From assembly GCA_021827145.1 (NCBI GenBank), contig JAKAXK010000006.1, forward strand, positions 1 through 50,249: a stretch of 50,249 nucleotides of DNA, given 5' to 3'. Within the stretch, counting starts at the first letter, position 1, and every line of letters starts with the position of its first letter. The notes beneath the pieces are model-generated. The model searched no databases. It was given only the letters and a program-made list of their open reading frames with translations, and was not told where the DNA came from. The DNA comes from Pseudomonadota bacterium. Lineage in GTDB: Bacteria > Pseudomonadota > Gammaproteobacteria > Acidiferrobacterales > Acidiferrobacteraceae. The translations under genes and the position numbers were made by a program. Below are positions 1-8,596 of this stretch, piece after piece.

Positions 1-377
1 TAAGACTGATTCGCATATTTCACGACTGGGTGTGTACTGCGGCCCCCATCATAAGCTCGGACGGAGACCTGGTCGGGTGCCTCGACATCTCGGCCGCCGA
101 GGGTCCGATCTACGAAAAACTGGCCCTAACCCGGTCGATCGCGCGCGAGATCGGGCGTCTCGTGGGAAACAAGAGAACGACTTCGCTCAACATCACTATA
201 CGGCAAAGGGAGGTCCTGGCGCTTTTTGCTCAAGGGGTGAGCTACAAAGGGATCGCCAAGGAGCTTGGTATATCGATCAAGACCGTGGAGGAGCATCTGG
301 ACGCGGTGCGGACAAAGATGGGAACCAAGAGTCGGCGGGCCTGCATCAAGAAGGCCATCGAGATCGGTGCGCTGTAA
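1..377 (+). CDS. GAF-LuxR type transcriptional regulator, 3' end only
   Basis: The reading frame is open to the left window edge (codons from base 3), so the GTG at 30 is probably internal and this is the C-terminal part of a longer protein. The first part contains CTAAPIISSDGDLVG followed by LDISAA, which resembles the end of the GAF sensory domain of AcoR-like regulators. The last 65 or so residues are a LuxR/GerE helix-turn-helix: LTIRQREVLALFAQG-like start, then GISIKTVEEHL as the recognition helix region. It probably binds DNA in response to a small ligand sensed by the missing N-terminal part. It converges on dnaE2, with 12 bases between the two stop codons. Ligand and targets cannot be read. 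Confidence 0.8.
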   Translation, partial: RLIRIFHDWVCTAAPIISSDGDLVGCLDISAAEGPIYEKLALTRSIAREIGRLVGNKRTTSLNITIRQREVLALFAQGVSYKGIAKELGISIKTVEEHLDAVRTKMGTKSRRACIKKAIEIGAL

Positions 378-389
378 GGAAATGGCCGC

Positions 390-3300
390 TTACGCGGATG
401 TCGGGGATGGGCCCGGCATCCGCAGGAATTCCCGCGCGTGGATATGCTGGATCTTGTCGGGCGTGCGTTGCAGCACGCCCCGTACGAGCACCAAGGCGGA
501 TCGCAGAACGAGGGGGCGAAAGACCTCCACCACGTCCGCCGATACGATGATGTTTGCCGTGCCGGTCTCATCTTCCAGTAAGAGAAACATCAGTCCCTTG
601 GCGGAGCCGGGCCTCTGACGACTGATCACAAGCCCGGCTATGGTCACGAACACGCCGGGTCTTATGCCTCCCAAGGCCGCGATCGATAGGACCCCGGATC
701 CGAGAAGCGCGCGCGCAAGTCCCACCGGATGGCCGCGCAGGGAAAAACCCAGGGCGTGGTAATCCGCCCGCATGTCCCCGGCATGGGAGCCCGGACGACG
801 CCATATCCCGGCCTCCTCCGGATCACCAAAAAGCGGTAGCGGTGCCTGGGCAGCGAGACTCCCCCACAAGGCCTGCGGGCGCGACCCCCATACCCCGTCC
901 AGGGCCCCGCCTTCGGCGAGGCGCCAACCGTCAGTCCGCGAGAGTCGGGCACCACGCGTCAAGGCCGGCCACGAGGAGCGCTCCGACGGGGGTAATTGCG
1001 TAAGCCGCGCGGCGGCCTTACGCTTAAGCCCCCCTATGAGGCCCAGACCCAGACGCACGGCGCGCCGGCCACCGGCGTCCACCTCCAGAATCGTGTCGAC
1101 TTGGCTCGAACGGATATCGGGTGCCAAGACGCGCACCCCGTGGCGCCGCGCATCGGCTATGAGTTGCGACGGCGCATAGAAACCGAGCGGCTGGCTATTC
1201 AAGAGGGCGCATAAATAGACATCCGGGACATGACACTTGAGCCAGGCGCTGGCATAGGCTAAGAGCGCGAAGCTCGCGGCATGGGATTCCGGAAAACCGT
1301 AGGCCCCGAAGCCATGTATCTGCCGATAGATATCGTTCGCGTAGTCTTCTCCATAGCCGCGCCCACGCATCCCCTCCAGAAAACGCCCCTTGAAGGCCTG
1401 CAGATCCCCATCCCTTTTCCACGCCCCCATGGCGCGCCTGAGCGCATCGGCCTCGCCCGGCGAGAAGCCGGCGGCCACCACCGCAAGCTTGATCACTTGC
1501 TCCTGAAAGAGCGGTATGCCCAGCGTGCGGCCCAAGACCGCCTCGATGTCTCGGCTCGGATAAGACACGGCCTCGCGCCCTTGGCGTCGCCGCAGATAGG
1601 GGTGGACCATATTCCCTTGAATGGGTCCTGGACGCACGATCGCGATCTGCACGACGAGATCATAGAAGGTGCGTGGCCTCAGACGCGGCAAGAGCGCCAT
1701 CTGGGCGCGTGATTCGATCTGAAAGACACCGACCGTATCGGCGGCCGACACCATCTCGTAGACGGCGCGATCCTCGGCCGGTATCTCCCCGAGCGCGCCC
1801 GGCCCAAGCCCATGCTCGCGCATGAGCGCAAAGGCCTTGCGCAGCGCCGTCAGCATGCCAAGCCCCAGGCAATCGACCTTCATGATGCGCAAGGCGTCCA
1901 GGTCATCCTTGTCCCACTGCAGGACCGTCCGTCCCGGCATGGCCGCCTGCTCTATCGGGATGAGCCGCGTCAGGGACTCCTGCGACAACACCATACCCCC
2001 GGTATGCTGCGAGAGGTGACGCGGGCGGCCGGCCAATTCCCGTACCAAGGCGATGAGCGGACGAAAGGGCGGCTTGCGCGTATCCATGCCCTGCTCGGCC
2101 AGCCGCCCCTCCAAGACATCGACCCCCTCCCACCAACCCAGCATTCCCGCCAGCCGATCCACGAGGGCGGCCTCGCAACCCAAGGCCTTCGCGACATCGC
2201 GCAAGGCGCTGCGTGTTCGATAGGTGATGACGCTTGCCGTCATGGCGGCGCGCTCACGGCCATAACGTTCATACAGATATTGAATGACCTCCTCGCGCCG
2301 CTCGTGCTCGAAATCGATATCGATATCAGGTGGCTCGTTGCGTTCGCGCGAAATGAATCGCTCAAACAAGACCTCAAGATGCGCGGGGTCTACGGCGGTA
2401 ATACCCAGGGCATAACAGACCACGGAATTGGCTGCCGAGCCGCGCCCCTGACAAAGAATGCCGTGATCGCGCGCGAACCGCACGAGGTCATGGACAGTCA
2501 GAAAGTAATCCGCATAGGCAAGCTCCCCTATGAGGGAGAGCTCATGACGCGCCAGGGACTGCACGGAGTCCGGCACGCCCCGCGGATAGCGGAGGGCGAG
2601 ACCCTCGCGCGTCAATCGGATCAATTGCACCAGCGAATGGCGCGGACTGCGGCCCTGACGCGGATAACGATAATGGAGGTCCTCCAGGGAAAAGTGGCAG
2701 GCCGCGGTCACGACCTGTGTTTCCTTGAGCCACGCCTCGGGATAAAGGGTGCGCAAGCTTGGGATGTCCCGCAGGTGTCGCTCGCCATTCGGGTACAGGG
2801 CCCATCCCGCATCCGACACCGAGGTCTTAAGTCGGATGGCGGTCACGGTGTCTTGCAGGGCCCGGCGCCCGCGCTTATGCATGTGCACATCACCACAGGC
2901 CACGACCGGCCTTGCGAGACGCATAGACAGGGCATGAAGGCGCTCCCGGTGACGATCATCGAGCCCCGTCTTGTGCAATTCCCCAGCGATCCAAAACCGC
3001 GACCCCAAGGCCTCCACGAGCGATGCCGCAAGCGCGTCCCGATCCGGATCCTGGTCTGGACACCAAAGCACGAGGCAAGACGAGAGCCCGGCGATATCGG
3101 CAAGACCGAGATCATAACGGCCCTTGTCGACCTGTCGGCCGCGCGTTATGAGCTCGGAAAGCTCCGCATAGCCTGGCGCGCACCCCACGAGGACCACGCA
3201 CTTCAAGCCCTCCCGAACCGTGATCTCGGAGCCCACGATCAGTTGGAGTCCATGCTCGCGGGCGGCCCTGTGGGCATGCACAATGCCGGACAGGGAACAT

Positions 3301-3425
3301 TCATCCGTCAGGGCCAGGGCGCGATAGGACAAGGCGCGGGCGCGCAGAACGAGCTCCTGGGGGGAAGAGACACCGCGCAGGAAGCTGAAATGACTCAGGC
3401 AATGCAGCTCACTGTAGGCAGTCAT
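390..3425 (-). CDS. dnaE2: Error-prone DNA polymerase DnaE2 (ImuC)
   Basis: A 1011-residue C-family polymerase alpha subunit of the DnaE2/ImuC type, the usual length. It performs translesion synthesis together with ImuA and ImuB after DNA damage. The N terminus YSELHCLSHFSFLRG is the PHP domain. The catalytic carboxylates lie in PPDIDIDFEHERREE, near residue 366. A C-terminal OB fold is suggested by VFVTIAGLVISRQRPGSAKG. The start is taken at ATG 3425, which overlaps the imuB stop as ATGA; an in-frame start eight codons upstream is less likely because it would lie inside imuB. It is the last gene of the LexA-controlled operon. Confidence 0.95.
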   Translation of the reverse strand: MTAYSELHCLSHFSFLRGVSSPQELVLRARALSYRALALTDECSLSGIVHAHRAAREHGLQLIVGSEITVREGLKCVVLVGCAPGYAELSELITRGRQVDKGRYDLGLADIAGLSSCLVLWCPDQDPDRDALAASLVEALGSRFWIAGELHKTGLDDRHRERLHALSMRLARPVVACGDVHMHKRGRRALQDTVTAIRLKTSVSDAGWALYPNGERHLRDIPSLRTLYPEAWLKETQVVTAACHFSLEDLHYRYPRQGRSPRHSLVQLIRLTREGLALRYPRGVPDSVQSLARHELSLIGELAYADYFLTVHDLVRFARDHGILCQGRGSAANSVVCYALGITAVDPAHLEVLFERFISRERNEPPDIDIDFEHERREEVIQYLYERYGRERAAMTASVITYRTRSALRDVAKALGCEAALVDRLAGMLGWWEGVDVLEGRLAEQGMDTRKPPFRPLIALVRELAGRPRHLSQHTGGMVLSQESLTRLIPIEQAAMPGRTVLQWDKDDLDALRIMKVDCLGLGMLTALRKAFALMREHGLGPGALGEIPAEDRAVYEMVSAADTVGVFQIESRAQMALLPRLRPRTFYDLVVQIAIVRPGPIQGNMVHPYLRRRQGREAVSYPSRDIEAVLGRTLGIPLFQEQVIKLAVVAAGFSPGEADALRRAMGAWKRDGDLQAFKGRFLEGMRGRGYGEDYANDIYRQIHGFGAYGFPESHAASFALLAYASAWLKCHVPDVYLCALLNSQPLGFYAPSQLIADARRHGVRVLAPDIRSSQVDTILEVDAGGRRAVRLGLGLIGGLKRKAAARLTQLPPSERSSWPALTRGARLSRTDGWRLAEGGALDGVWGSRPQALWGSLAAQAPLPLFGDPEEAGIWRRPGSHAGDMRADYHALGFSLRGHPVGLARALLGSGVLSIAALGGIRPGVFVTIAGLVISRQRPGSAKGLMFLLLEDETGTANIIVSADVVEVFRPLVLRSALVLVRGVLQRTPDKIQHIHAREFLRMPGPSPTSA

Positions 3426-4834
3426 GCAAAGTAGCCCTGCAGAAACCACTCCTCTTGCGCGCTGCGGAACACCCAGAAAGACTCGCAGGCGGGATTGACG
3501 GCCACGAAATAGTCGCGCACCACGGGTTCATCCCACCACCCGGTCTCCACCCGCTCGGGGCCACGCGCAAGACGCAAGGGGCCGCGCAATATCGGTACGC
3601 CGCCGACGACCTCGAGCCGCTCCGGGGGATCCATGAGCCATATCGGGCGCTCGGCGGCCACGGCCCCTGCGGGCCCCCGCAGGCCCTGTGGCGGCCAAGG
3701 GTCCTCACGGCTTGCGCGTTCGGGTCTATGATCCGGGCGCACCGAAAGTGCGCGCACCGCGTCACGGCCAAGTCGCGCGCGCAACCTGTCCACGAGCCCC
3801 CCAAAGCCCTGCTCATGCCATTGCCCGTCGCGCCACAAGGGCAGACTGCCTTCCGTCGAGGCCTCCAGCGGGGCCGATAGCGTGACCGCCGTTATGGGGG
3901 ACGCGGGACGCGCATCCCGCAACCGTTCCCGTATGAGGCGCACCAAGACCTGACCGTCCCGCTCCGGACGTGTGAGCGTAAACGTCTCGGATCGCAGACC
4001 GCCATCCTCATGGCGCATCTCGACTGCGAACTCACCGGCGCGCGCGTCGCGGGCCCGCATGACCGCGACCCACTCGCGCACGATCCGCGCCAAGGCGAAG
4101 GACAAGGCCTCCTCCGTCTCCGCGGGATGAGAGAAACACAGCCTGCGCCGAAAGCGGGGTGCCGGCGCCCAGAAGTTCTCGACCTCCGAGCGCTCGCCCA
4201 TGAGCCCCTCCAGCAAAGAGATGACCTCCCGACCAAAACGTCGGACCAGGCCCGAGCGCGGCATGTCCAGGAGATCGCCCACCCGCGCAAGACCTAGCGC
4301 GAGACAGGCCGCGCGTACCGCGTCCGCCAGCGGCAACTGCGCCAAGGGTAAAGGGCGCAGCAGCGCGCGCCAGGGGTCTTGGGGCGTCCATACGCAACGC
4401 ATCGCGGCGCGCGCGCACAGCCAGGCGGTGGTGGCGGTCGGCGCCATGGCGGTCTCGAACGCGTACCCCATATCCGCAAGCCCCTGCGCCACCGAGGCCA
4501 CGAGCCGCCGCGGATCGCCCACGGGGCTTGCCTTGTCCGTGAAGCGCATCAAGACACCATCGGCCCGCAAGACCACCTGCGGCGTAAAGCCATAGGCGAA
4601 AGCCGCCAAACCCTCCAGAAGGGCCTCCTCGGCGGCCCGATCGCGCGGCGCGAACGACAAGGACGGGCACGAGGCGGCGGCCCGCACCATGGACAGGCCG
4701 GGTGTCAAGCCGTACTCCCGGGCGCACGCATTGCAGCCGACCAAGGTCTTGCCCTCGACCACCGCAAACGGGGTCTCACGCGGTGCGAAGGCCTCCAGAG
4801 GCAACGCCGTCAGGACCACAGCCTGCCATAACAT
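3422..4834 (-). CDS. imuB: ImuB, Y-family polymerase-like mutagenesis protein
   Basis: A 470-residue Y-family polymerase relative of the ImuB type. ImuB lacks polymerase activity and acts as the hub that joins ImuA, DnaE2 and the sliding clamp. Visible family signatures are PFAVVEGKTLVGCNACA near the N terminus, the FAYGFTPQVVL stretch and the C-terminal LGRDAVRALSVRPDHRPE. The acidic pairs of active Y-family enzymes are not evident: the VLMRFT position lacks the usual catalytic Asp/Glu. ATG 4834 is chosen; the reading frame continues upstream, but that part has no similarity to the family and overlaps imuA. imuB starts 14 bases after imuA and its stop overlaps the dnaE2 start. Confidence 0.93.
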   Translation of the reverse strand: MLWQAVVLTALPLEAFAPRETPFAVVEGKTLVGCNACAREYGLTPGLSMVRAAASCPSLSFAPRDRAAEEALLEGLAAFAYGFTPQVVLRADGVLMRFTDKASPVGDPRRLVASVAQGLADMGYAFETAMAPTATTAWLCARAAMRCVWTPQDPWRALLRPLPLAQLPLADAVRAACLALGLARVGDLLDMPRSGLVRRFGREVISLLEGLMGERSEVENFWAPAPRFRRRLCFSHPAETEEALSFALARIVREWVAVMRARDARAGEFAVEMRHEDGGLRSETFTLTRPERDGQVLVRLIRERLRDARPASPITAVTLSAPLEASTEGSLPLWRDGQWHEQGFGGLVDRLRARLGRDAVRALSVRPDHRPERASREDPWPPQGLRGPAGAVAAERPIWLMDPPERLEVVGGVPILRGPLRLARGPERVETGWWDEPVVRDYFVAVNPACESFWVFRSAQEEWFLQGYFA

Positions 4835-4848
4835 GAGGAAATCCCGGA

Positions 4849-5442
4849 TTAGAGTGTGACGATAAGCGGCGCCACCGGACGGCCGGCCTTGCGCGCAAGG
4901 GTAACCCGCACGCCCCGGGGCGCGGGCTCCAAGACGAGGCGCAGGCGCGAAGGCTGGGGCGCGAGATTCCGGGGCAAAAAGCAAAAGCTCCAGCGTCCCC
5001 CTGCGGCGGCCTGGCGCTGCAAGGCGCGGAACTCCTGCTCCCGGATATCGGCAAACCAACTCACCACGGCCCCGATGGCGGGACTCGCAAGCCCTTGGCT
5101 GACCGCCCACAAGGCCTCCTTGTGGGTCCTTGGGCGCACGATGACGAGGTGATCCAGTGCAATGGCATGCGCGGCGAGCGCCGGGGCGCAGGGCCTGTAG
5201 GGGGGTGCCACCCATATCAGCCGGCCCTCGCGACCCAGGGCCGCCAAGACCGGCAACAGCAGGCGCATCTCGCCGATACCCGCCCGCCCCACGCGCAACT
5301 CCGTCAGGACCCCGACCGGCCACCCTCCCCCCTCCAGGCATCGATCGAGCTCCGCAAAGCCCGTGGATATGACGGTGGGTACAGTCGACGCCGTCCCGCG
5401 GCGTACCCCGGCCCGCCCCCAGGCGTCCGCCAAGACCCTCAT
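4849..5442 (-). CDS. imuA: ImuA, RecA/SulA-like mutagenesis cassette protein
   Basis: A 197-residue protein of the ImuA (SulA-like, RecA-fold) family. In the lexA-imuA-imuB-dnaE2 cassette, ImuA is needed for damage-induced mutagenesis. Family features are the [17 protein letters not shown] stretch before a degenerate P-loop region ([20 protein letters not shown]) and the basic C-terminal [22 protein letters not shown] 5442 overlaps the lexA stop as ATGA, indicating translational coupling; a longer frame starting at 5499 would run into lexA. Regulation is from the single LexA box upstream of lexA. Confidence 0.9.
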   Translation of the reverse strand: MRVLADAWGRAGVRRGTASTVPTVISTGFAELDRCLEGGGWPVGVLTELRVGRAGIGEMRLLLPVLAALGREGRLIWVAPPYRPCAPALAAHAIALDHLVIVRPRTHKEALWAVSQGLASPAIGAVVSWFADIREQEFRALQRQAAAGGRWSFCFLPRNLAPQPSRLRLVLEPAPRGVRVTLARKAGRPVAPLIVTL

Positions 5443-6050
5443 GACGCGCCCCCCAAGCCTTGGCGCAACACCCCCACCCCAATCCCCTCTATGACCCAAT
5501 CCTCGCGATCCTGCAGAACGATTGGCTGATAGTCCGGGTTCTCCGGCCGCAAAACGACCTGCCCCGCGCGACGCTGCAAGCGCTTGACCGTCACCTCGTC
5601 GTCCAAGCGCGCCACCACGATCTGCCCGTCATGGGCGACGGGGGTCTTGTGGACCGCCAGGAGATCCCCGTCCCGAATCCCGGCATCCCGCATACTCTCG
5701 CCGACTACCGTCAGGAAATAATCCGCGCGCGGCCGAAACAGGGCCGAGTCTATCTGGTGATGGGCGGTGATATGGGCCTGCGCGAGCAGGGGCTGTCCGG
5801 CCGCCACCCGACCTATCACGGGGATGCCCTCTTCGCGCCGATCCGGGAGCCGGATGCCGCGCGCGCTCCCCGGGGTCAAAACGATCACGCCCTTGCGGGC
5901 CAACGCCCGTACATGCTCCTCGGCGGCATTGACGGACCGGAAACCCAAGGCTGCGGCGATCTCCGCGCGCGTGGGCGGACGGCCCGTGGCCTCGATCTGC
6001 CCCCGGATCCAATCCAAAATCTGCTGTTGGCGCCCTGTGAGAATCGACAT
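5439..6050 (-). CDS. lexA: LexA repressor
   Basis: A 203-residue S24 family repressor-protease that switches on the SOS response when RecA filaments trigger its self-cleavage. The N-terminal winged helix (1-70) contains [22 protein letters not shown], close to E. coli LexA. The cleavage site Ala84-Gly85 (RVAAGQP), nucleophile Ser119 (VGESM) and Lys156 (VTVKRL) fall at the same numbers as in E. coli. Start ATG 6050 matches the family N terminus. No Shine-Dalgarno sequence precedes it: the LexA operator occupies bases -1 to -18. It heads the operon with imuA, imuB and dnaE2, so the repressor autoregulates the whole mutagenesis cassette. Confidence 0.96.
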   Translation of the reverse strand: MSILTGRQQQILDWIRGQIEATGRPPTRAEIAAALGFRSVNAAEEHVRALARKGVIVLTPGSARGIRLPDRREEGIPVIGRVAAGQPLLAQAHITAHHQIDSALFRPRADYFLTVVGESMRDAGIRDGDLLAVHKTPVAHDGQIVVARLDDEVTVKRLQRRAGQVVLRPENPDYQPIVLQDREDWVIEGIGVGVLRQGLGGAS

Positions 6051-6068
6051 ACTGTAAATATATACAGT
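6051..6068 (-). promoter_or_regulatory. LexA operator (SOS box), probably overlapping the lexA -10 region
   Basis: The perfect consensus core CTGT-N8-ACAG (CTGTAAATATATACAG on the plus strand, 6052-6067) lies directly against the lexA ATG at 6050. On the minus strand it contains TATATT (6062-6057), a plausible -10 box placed six bases before the ATG, which would give a leaderless transcript. LexA bound here would block polymerase directly. The match to the E. coli-type box is direct; the promoter reading is inference. Confidence 0.9.
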
Positions 6069-6076
6069 TATAGGAC

Positions 6077-6105
6077 GAAAAAAAAGAGAGTGGCTTCCGT
6101 GCCAC
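6077..6105 (-). terminator. Intrinsic terminator of the small RNA candidate
   Basis: The stem GTGGC/GCCAC (6105-6090) has an ACGGAA loop and is followed on the minus strand by TCTC and eight T residues (6085-6077 region). It ends about nine bases before the LexA box, so it separates the small RNA from lexA. The T-run would also lie where the lexA -35 region should be. Confidence 0.8.
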
Positions 6106-6250
6106 CCTCCTTGCGATCCAGAAAGCACCCCGCTCGGCATCCCTACCGAGAACATCCCTGTACCCCTTGGGCATCCTTGCCCCGCGCTTCCCGCTTTCTC
6201 GACATCCTGTCGAAAATCCTTTTTCGCGATCAGCCATCCTAGGCGAAGCC
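6077..6250 (-). ncRNA. Candidate CsrB/RsmZ-like CsrA-sequestering small RNA
   Basis: On the minus strand this non-coding stretch carries about ten GGA triplets in roughly 145 bases, mostly as AGGATG or AGGGATG. Four sit in loops of short perfect hairpins: CGAC-AGGAT-GTCG (near 6206), GGGC-AAGGAT-GCCC (near 6175), CTCGG-TAGGGATG-CCGAG (near 6141) and the terminator stem GTGGC-ACGGAA-GCCAC (6105-6090) followed by T8. GGA in hairpin loops and a hairpin plus U-run end are the hallmarks of CsrB, CsrC, RsmY and RsmZ RNAs, which bind and titrate the translational regulator CsrA/RsmA. The 5' end is not fixed; a weak TAGGCT at 6262-6257 could be a -10 box. No convincing ORF fits here. No GacA-type TGTAAG-N-CTTACA site was seen upstream. 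Confidence 0.72.
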
Positions 6251-6360
6251 AGGGTAAGCCTAAAGACGCCCCCGCCCTATCCGCCAAAGGTCGGAGACGG
6301 TAGAGCCCGGCGCGCCCGCAGGGGCTCGCACAACACCCCCGACGCCCACGCCATCGCGCG

Positions 6361-6391
6361 GGCCTAGCAAACTCTTCGAGTGCGCTAGGCC
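6361..6391. repeat. Perfect inverted repeat in the 5' flank of the small RNA
   Basis: GGCCTAGC (6361-6368) and GCTAGGCC (6384-6391) form an 8-bp perfect palindrome, with an inner stem ACTC/GAGT around a TTC loop. It has no T-run on either strand, so it is not an obvious terminator. It lies between the divergent small RNA and the quinone oxidoreductase gene and could be a regulator binding site or an RNA hairpin. Nothing else recognisable was seen in 6251-6526. Confidence 0.55.
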
Positions 6392-6526
6392 GCATAGGTT
6401 CCAATCGCAACCCAAGAATCGCACCGCCACGCCAAAAGACGGTACGCGCCCCGTTGTCGGGGCGGCTTGTTTGGTCTCCCGCTCTTTGCCATAGTGGTCC
6501 GACCAGCCAAGGAGGGAGCGGACGGC

Positions 6527-7510
6527 ATGCGCTACATCGACTATGGGCCCGCCGGTGGCGCCGATACGCTGCGACTGGCCGAGGGCCCGACCCCCGTCCC
6601 ACGCGCCGGCGAGATCGTGATCGAGGTCGCCTACGCCGGCGTCAATCGCCCGGACATCCTGCAGCGGTCCGGACGCTACCCACCGCCACCAGACGCCTCC
6701 CCGATCCTCGGCCTCGAGGTCTCCGGACGCGTCATCGAATTAGGGACCGGCGTACGGGAATGGCGAATCGGTGATGCCGTCACAGCGCTCGTACCCGGCG
6801 GTGGTTACGCCGAATACTGCGTCACGCCCGCCGATCAGGCCTTACGAATCCCCGCCAATATGGACCTCGCCTCCGCCGCCGGCCTCCCCGAGAACTGGTT
6901 TACGGTGTGGGCCAACCTGGCCGACATGGGCGCCCTGAAAGCGGGCGAGCGCCTACTCGTGCATGGCGGCACAAGTGGCATTGGACTTACGGCGATCCAA
7001 TTGGCGAAGTTTCTCGGTGCCACGTGCTGGGCTACGGTCGGCGACGAAGACAAGGCCGCCTTCTGTCGCGCCTTTGGCGCCCACCATGTGATCAATTATC
7101 GGACCACGGATTTCGCGCAGGCCGTGATGGCCACGACCGATCATCAAGGCGTCGACGTGATCCTGGACATCGTGGGCATCCCTTACCTGGAACGCCACCT
7201 CGCCCTCCTCAGGCATGACGGCCGACTCGTCTTCATCGCGTTCTCCGGCGGCAGCCGGGGCGATATCGACCTCACCCCCCTCATGGCCAAGCGTCTACGC
7301 CTCACCGGCTCCGCGATGCGTCCACGCACGGTTCAGGAAAAACGTGCCATCCGCGATGCACTCGCCGCCCGCATCTGGCCCGAACTCGATCAAGGCCGCC
7401 TACTCCCCCATATCGGTGCGCGATTTCCGCTGAACGAGGCCGCGCGCGCCCACGCGCTCATGGAAAGCGGCGACCACCGCGGCAAGATAGTTCTGACCGT
7501 AAAACCGTGA
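6527..7510 (+). CDS. Zinc-independent NAD(P)H quinone oxidoreductase (PIG3-like MDR family)
   Basis: A 327-residue medium-chain dehydrogenase/reductase of the quinone oxidoreductase (PIG3) type, which uses NADPH to reduce quinones or related carbonyls in the cytosol. The N-terminal GroES-like fold has [17 protein letters not shown] and GLEVSG. The Rossmann part has the nucleotide-binding [18 protein letters not shown]. The zinc-ligand Cys and His pattern of alcohol dehydrogenases is absent. ATG 6527 follows AAGGAGG (6509-6515); the frame extends upstream to 6467, but [11 protein letters not shown] is the natural family start. It stands alone, divergent from the small RNA and lexA. Confidence 0.88.
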   Translation: MRYIDYGPAGGADTLRLAEGPTPVPRAGEIVIEVAYAGVNRPDILQRSGRYPPPPDASPILGLEVSGRVIELGTGVREWRIGDAVTALVPGGGYAEYCVTPADQALRIPANMDLASAAGLPENWFTVWANLADMGALKAGERLLVHGGTSGIGLTAIQLAKFLGATCWATVGDEDKAAFCRAFGAHHVINYRTTDFAQAVMATTDHQGVDVILDIVGIPYLERHLALLRHDGRLVFIAFSGGSRGDIDLTPLMAKRLRLTGSAMRPRTVQEKRAIRDALAARIWPELDQGRLLPHIGARFPLNEAARAHALMESGDHRGKIVLTVKP

Positions 7511-7639
7511 CACTCTCATCTCGCTAAAGCGGTTAAATCCCCGATCGCGCGCCTCATTCAGTGCCCCCGTGAGCCCTCTCGTCGTCCGTGGTGCAGCCCC
7601 CACCTTTGGCGCTATGATCGCGGTTTTGTGGGAACCGGC

Positions 7640-8536
7640 ATGGACTGCAAGCAGACTCTCCCCGTGGCGGGCATGACACTCGCGGTCTTGATCGGCATGG
7701 CCGCCAACAGTCTGCTGGCGCGCGCGGCCCTCTCCGGCCCTGCGATCGGCCCCACGCTCTTTACTCTCATACGACTGGCCGGCGGCGCCCTCACGCTTGT
7801 GGTCCTGTCAGCGATCCGCCGGGTCCCACTGAGGCGTCCGCAGGTGAACGCGTTCTGGCTGTTCCTCTACGCCGCGGCGTTCTCCTACACCTACGTCGTG
7901 CTGGGCGCCGCCATGGGCGCGCTGCTGCTCTTTTTCGCGGTGCAACTCACGATGTTCGCCGGGGCCCTGGTCGGGGGCGAGCGGCCGACCGCAAGCCACA
8001 TAGGGGGCGGCCTCCTGGCACTCGCCGGCCTCTATATCCTGGTGGCCCTGCAACTCCATCGCCCGGCCCCCTGGGCGGTTGTGGGCATGCTGACCGCAGG
8101 CGCGGCTTGGGGCCTCTATTCGATCGGCGGACGCGGCTTGCGCGATCCGCTGGCGCACACCGCGGGTAATTTCGTCTATGCCGCCCTGCTTGCCATGGGT
8201 CTTGCGTTCGTACGCCTCGACTGGCACACCGGACCACAGACCGTGCCGCACATGGCCGGGGTGCTTGAAGCGCTCATCTCGGGGGCAGCGACTTCGGCGC
8301 CCATCTACCTGCTCTGGTATGCGCTACTACCAAGACTGAGCACCGTGTTCGCGGCCACCGTGCAACTTGCGGTGCCGGTAATCGTCGCCTTGGGGGGCTG
8401 GACCCTCCTGGGAGAGCCGATCAGCGCGCGGCTTGTGATCGCCGGGGCCCTGGTCCTGGCGGGGGTGGGCCTCACCATGCGCCGCAACGGCCATGACACG
8501 CCGCGCCCGGCGAAACCTTCATCCGGGACCCCTTGA
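7640..8536 (+). CDS. EamA/DMT-superfamily membrane transporter
   Basis: A protein of about 298 residues with ten predicted membrane helices in two EamA repeats, for example AVLIGMAANSLLARAAL and VAALGGWTLLGEP with the family GEP motif. Members export amino acids, metabolites or drugs across the inner membrane; no substrate can be read. ATG 7640 is preferred, with GTG 7628 as an alternative; a -10-like TATGAT lies at 7613-7618. The DMT helix content and MxxxSLLARAAL N terminus support a threonine/homoserine-type exporter only at family level. The 129 bases between the previous gene and this one hold nothing else. Confidence 0.85.
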   Translation: MDCKQTLPVAGMTLAVLIGMAANSLLARAALSGPAIGPTLFTLIRLAGGALTLVVLSAIRRVPLRRPQVNAFWLFLYAAAFSYTYVVLGAAMGALLLFFAVQLTMFAGALVGGERPTASHIGGGLLALAGLYILVALQLHRPAPWAVVGMLTAGAAWGLYSIGGRGLRDPLAHTAGNFVYAALLAMGLAFVRLDWHTGPQTVPHMAGVLEALISGAATSAPIYLLWYALLPRLSTVFAATVQLAVPVIVALGGWTLLGEPISARLVIAGALVLAGVGLTMRRNGHDTPRPAKPSSGTP

Positions 8537-8596
8537 CCGCCAGGGCCGCTCCGCCCCTGGCGCATGGTCGTATGGCGGCCCAGCGCCTCCACATAC

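Noticed and set aside
1812-3434. Long plus-strand open frame of 540 codons
   Set aside because: It lies wholly opposite dnaE2, has no family motif, and is a usual antisense shadow in GC-rich DNA.
4835-5482. Upstream extension of the imuB frame
   Set aside because: It overlaps imuA in another frame; the conserved ImuB N terminus starts at 4834.
6051-6602. Upstream extension of the lexA frame
   Set aside because: It would run through the LexA box, the terminator and the GGA-rich RNA, and has no similarity to LexA N termini.
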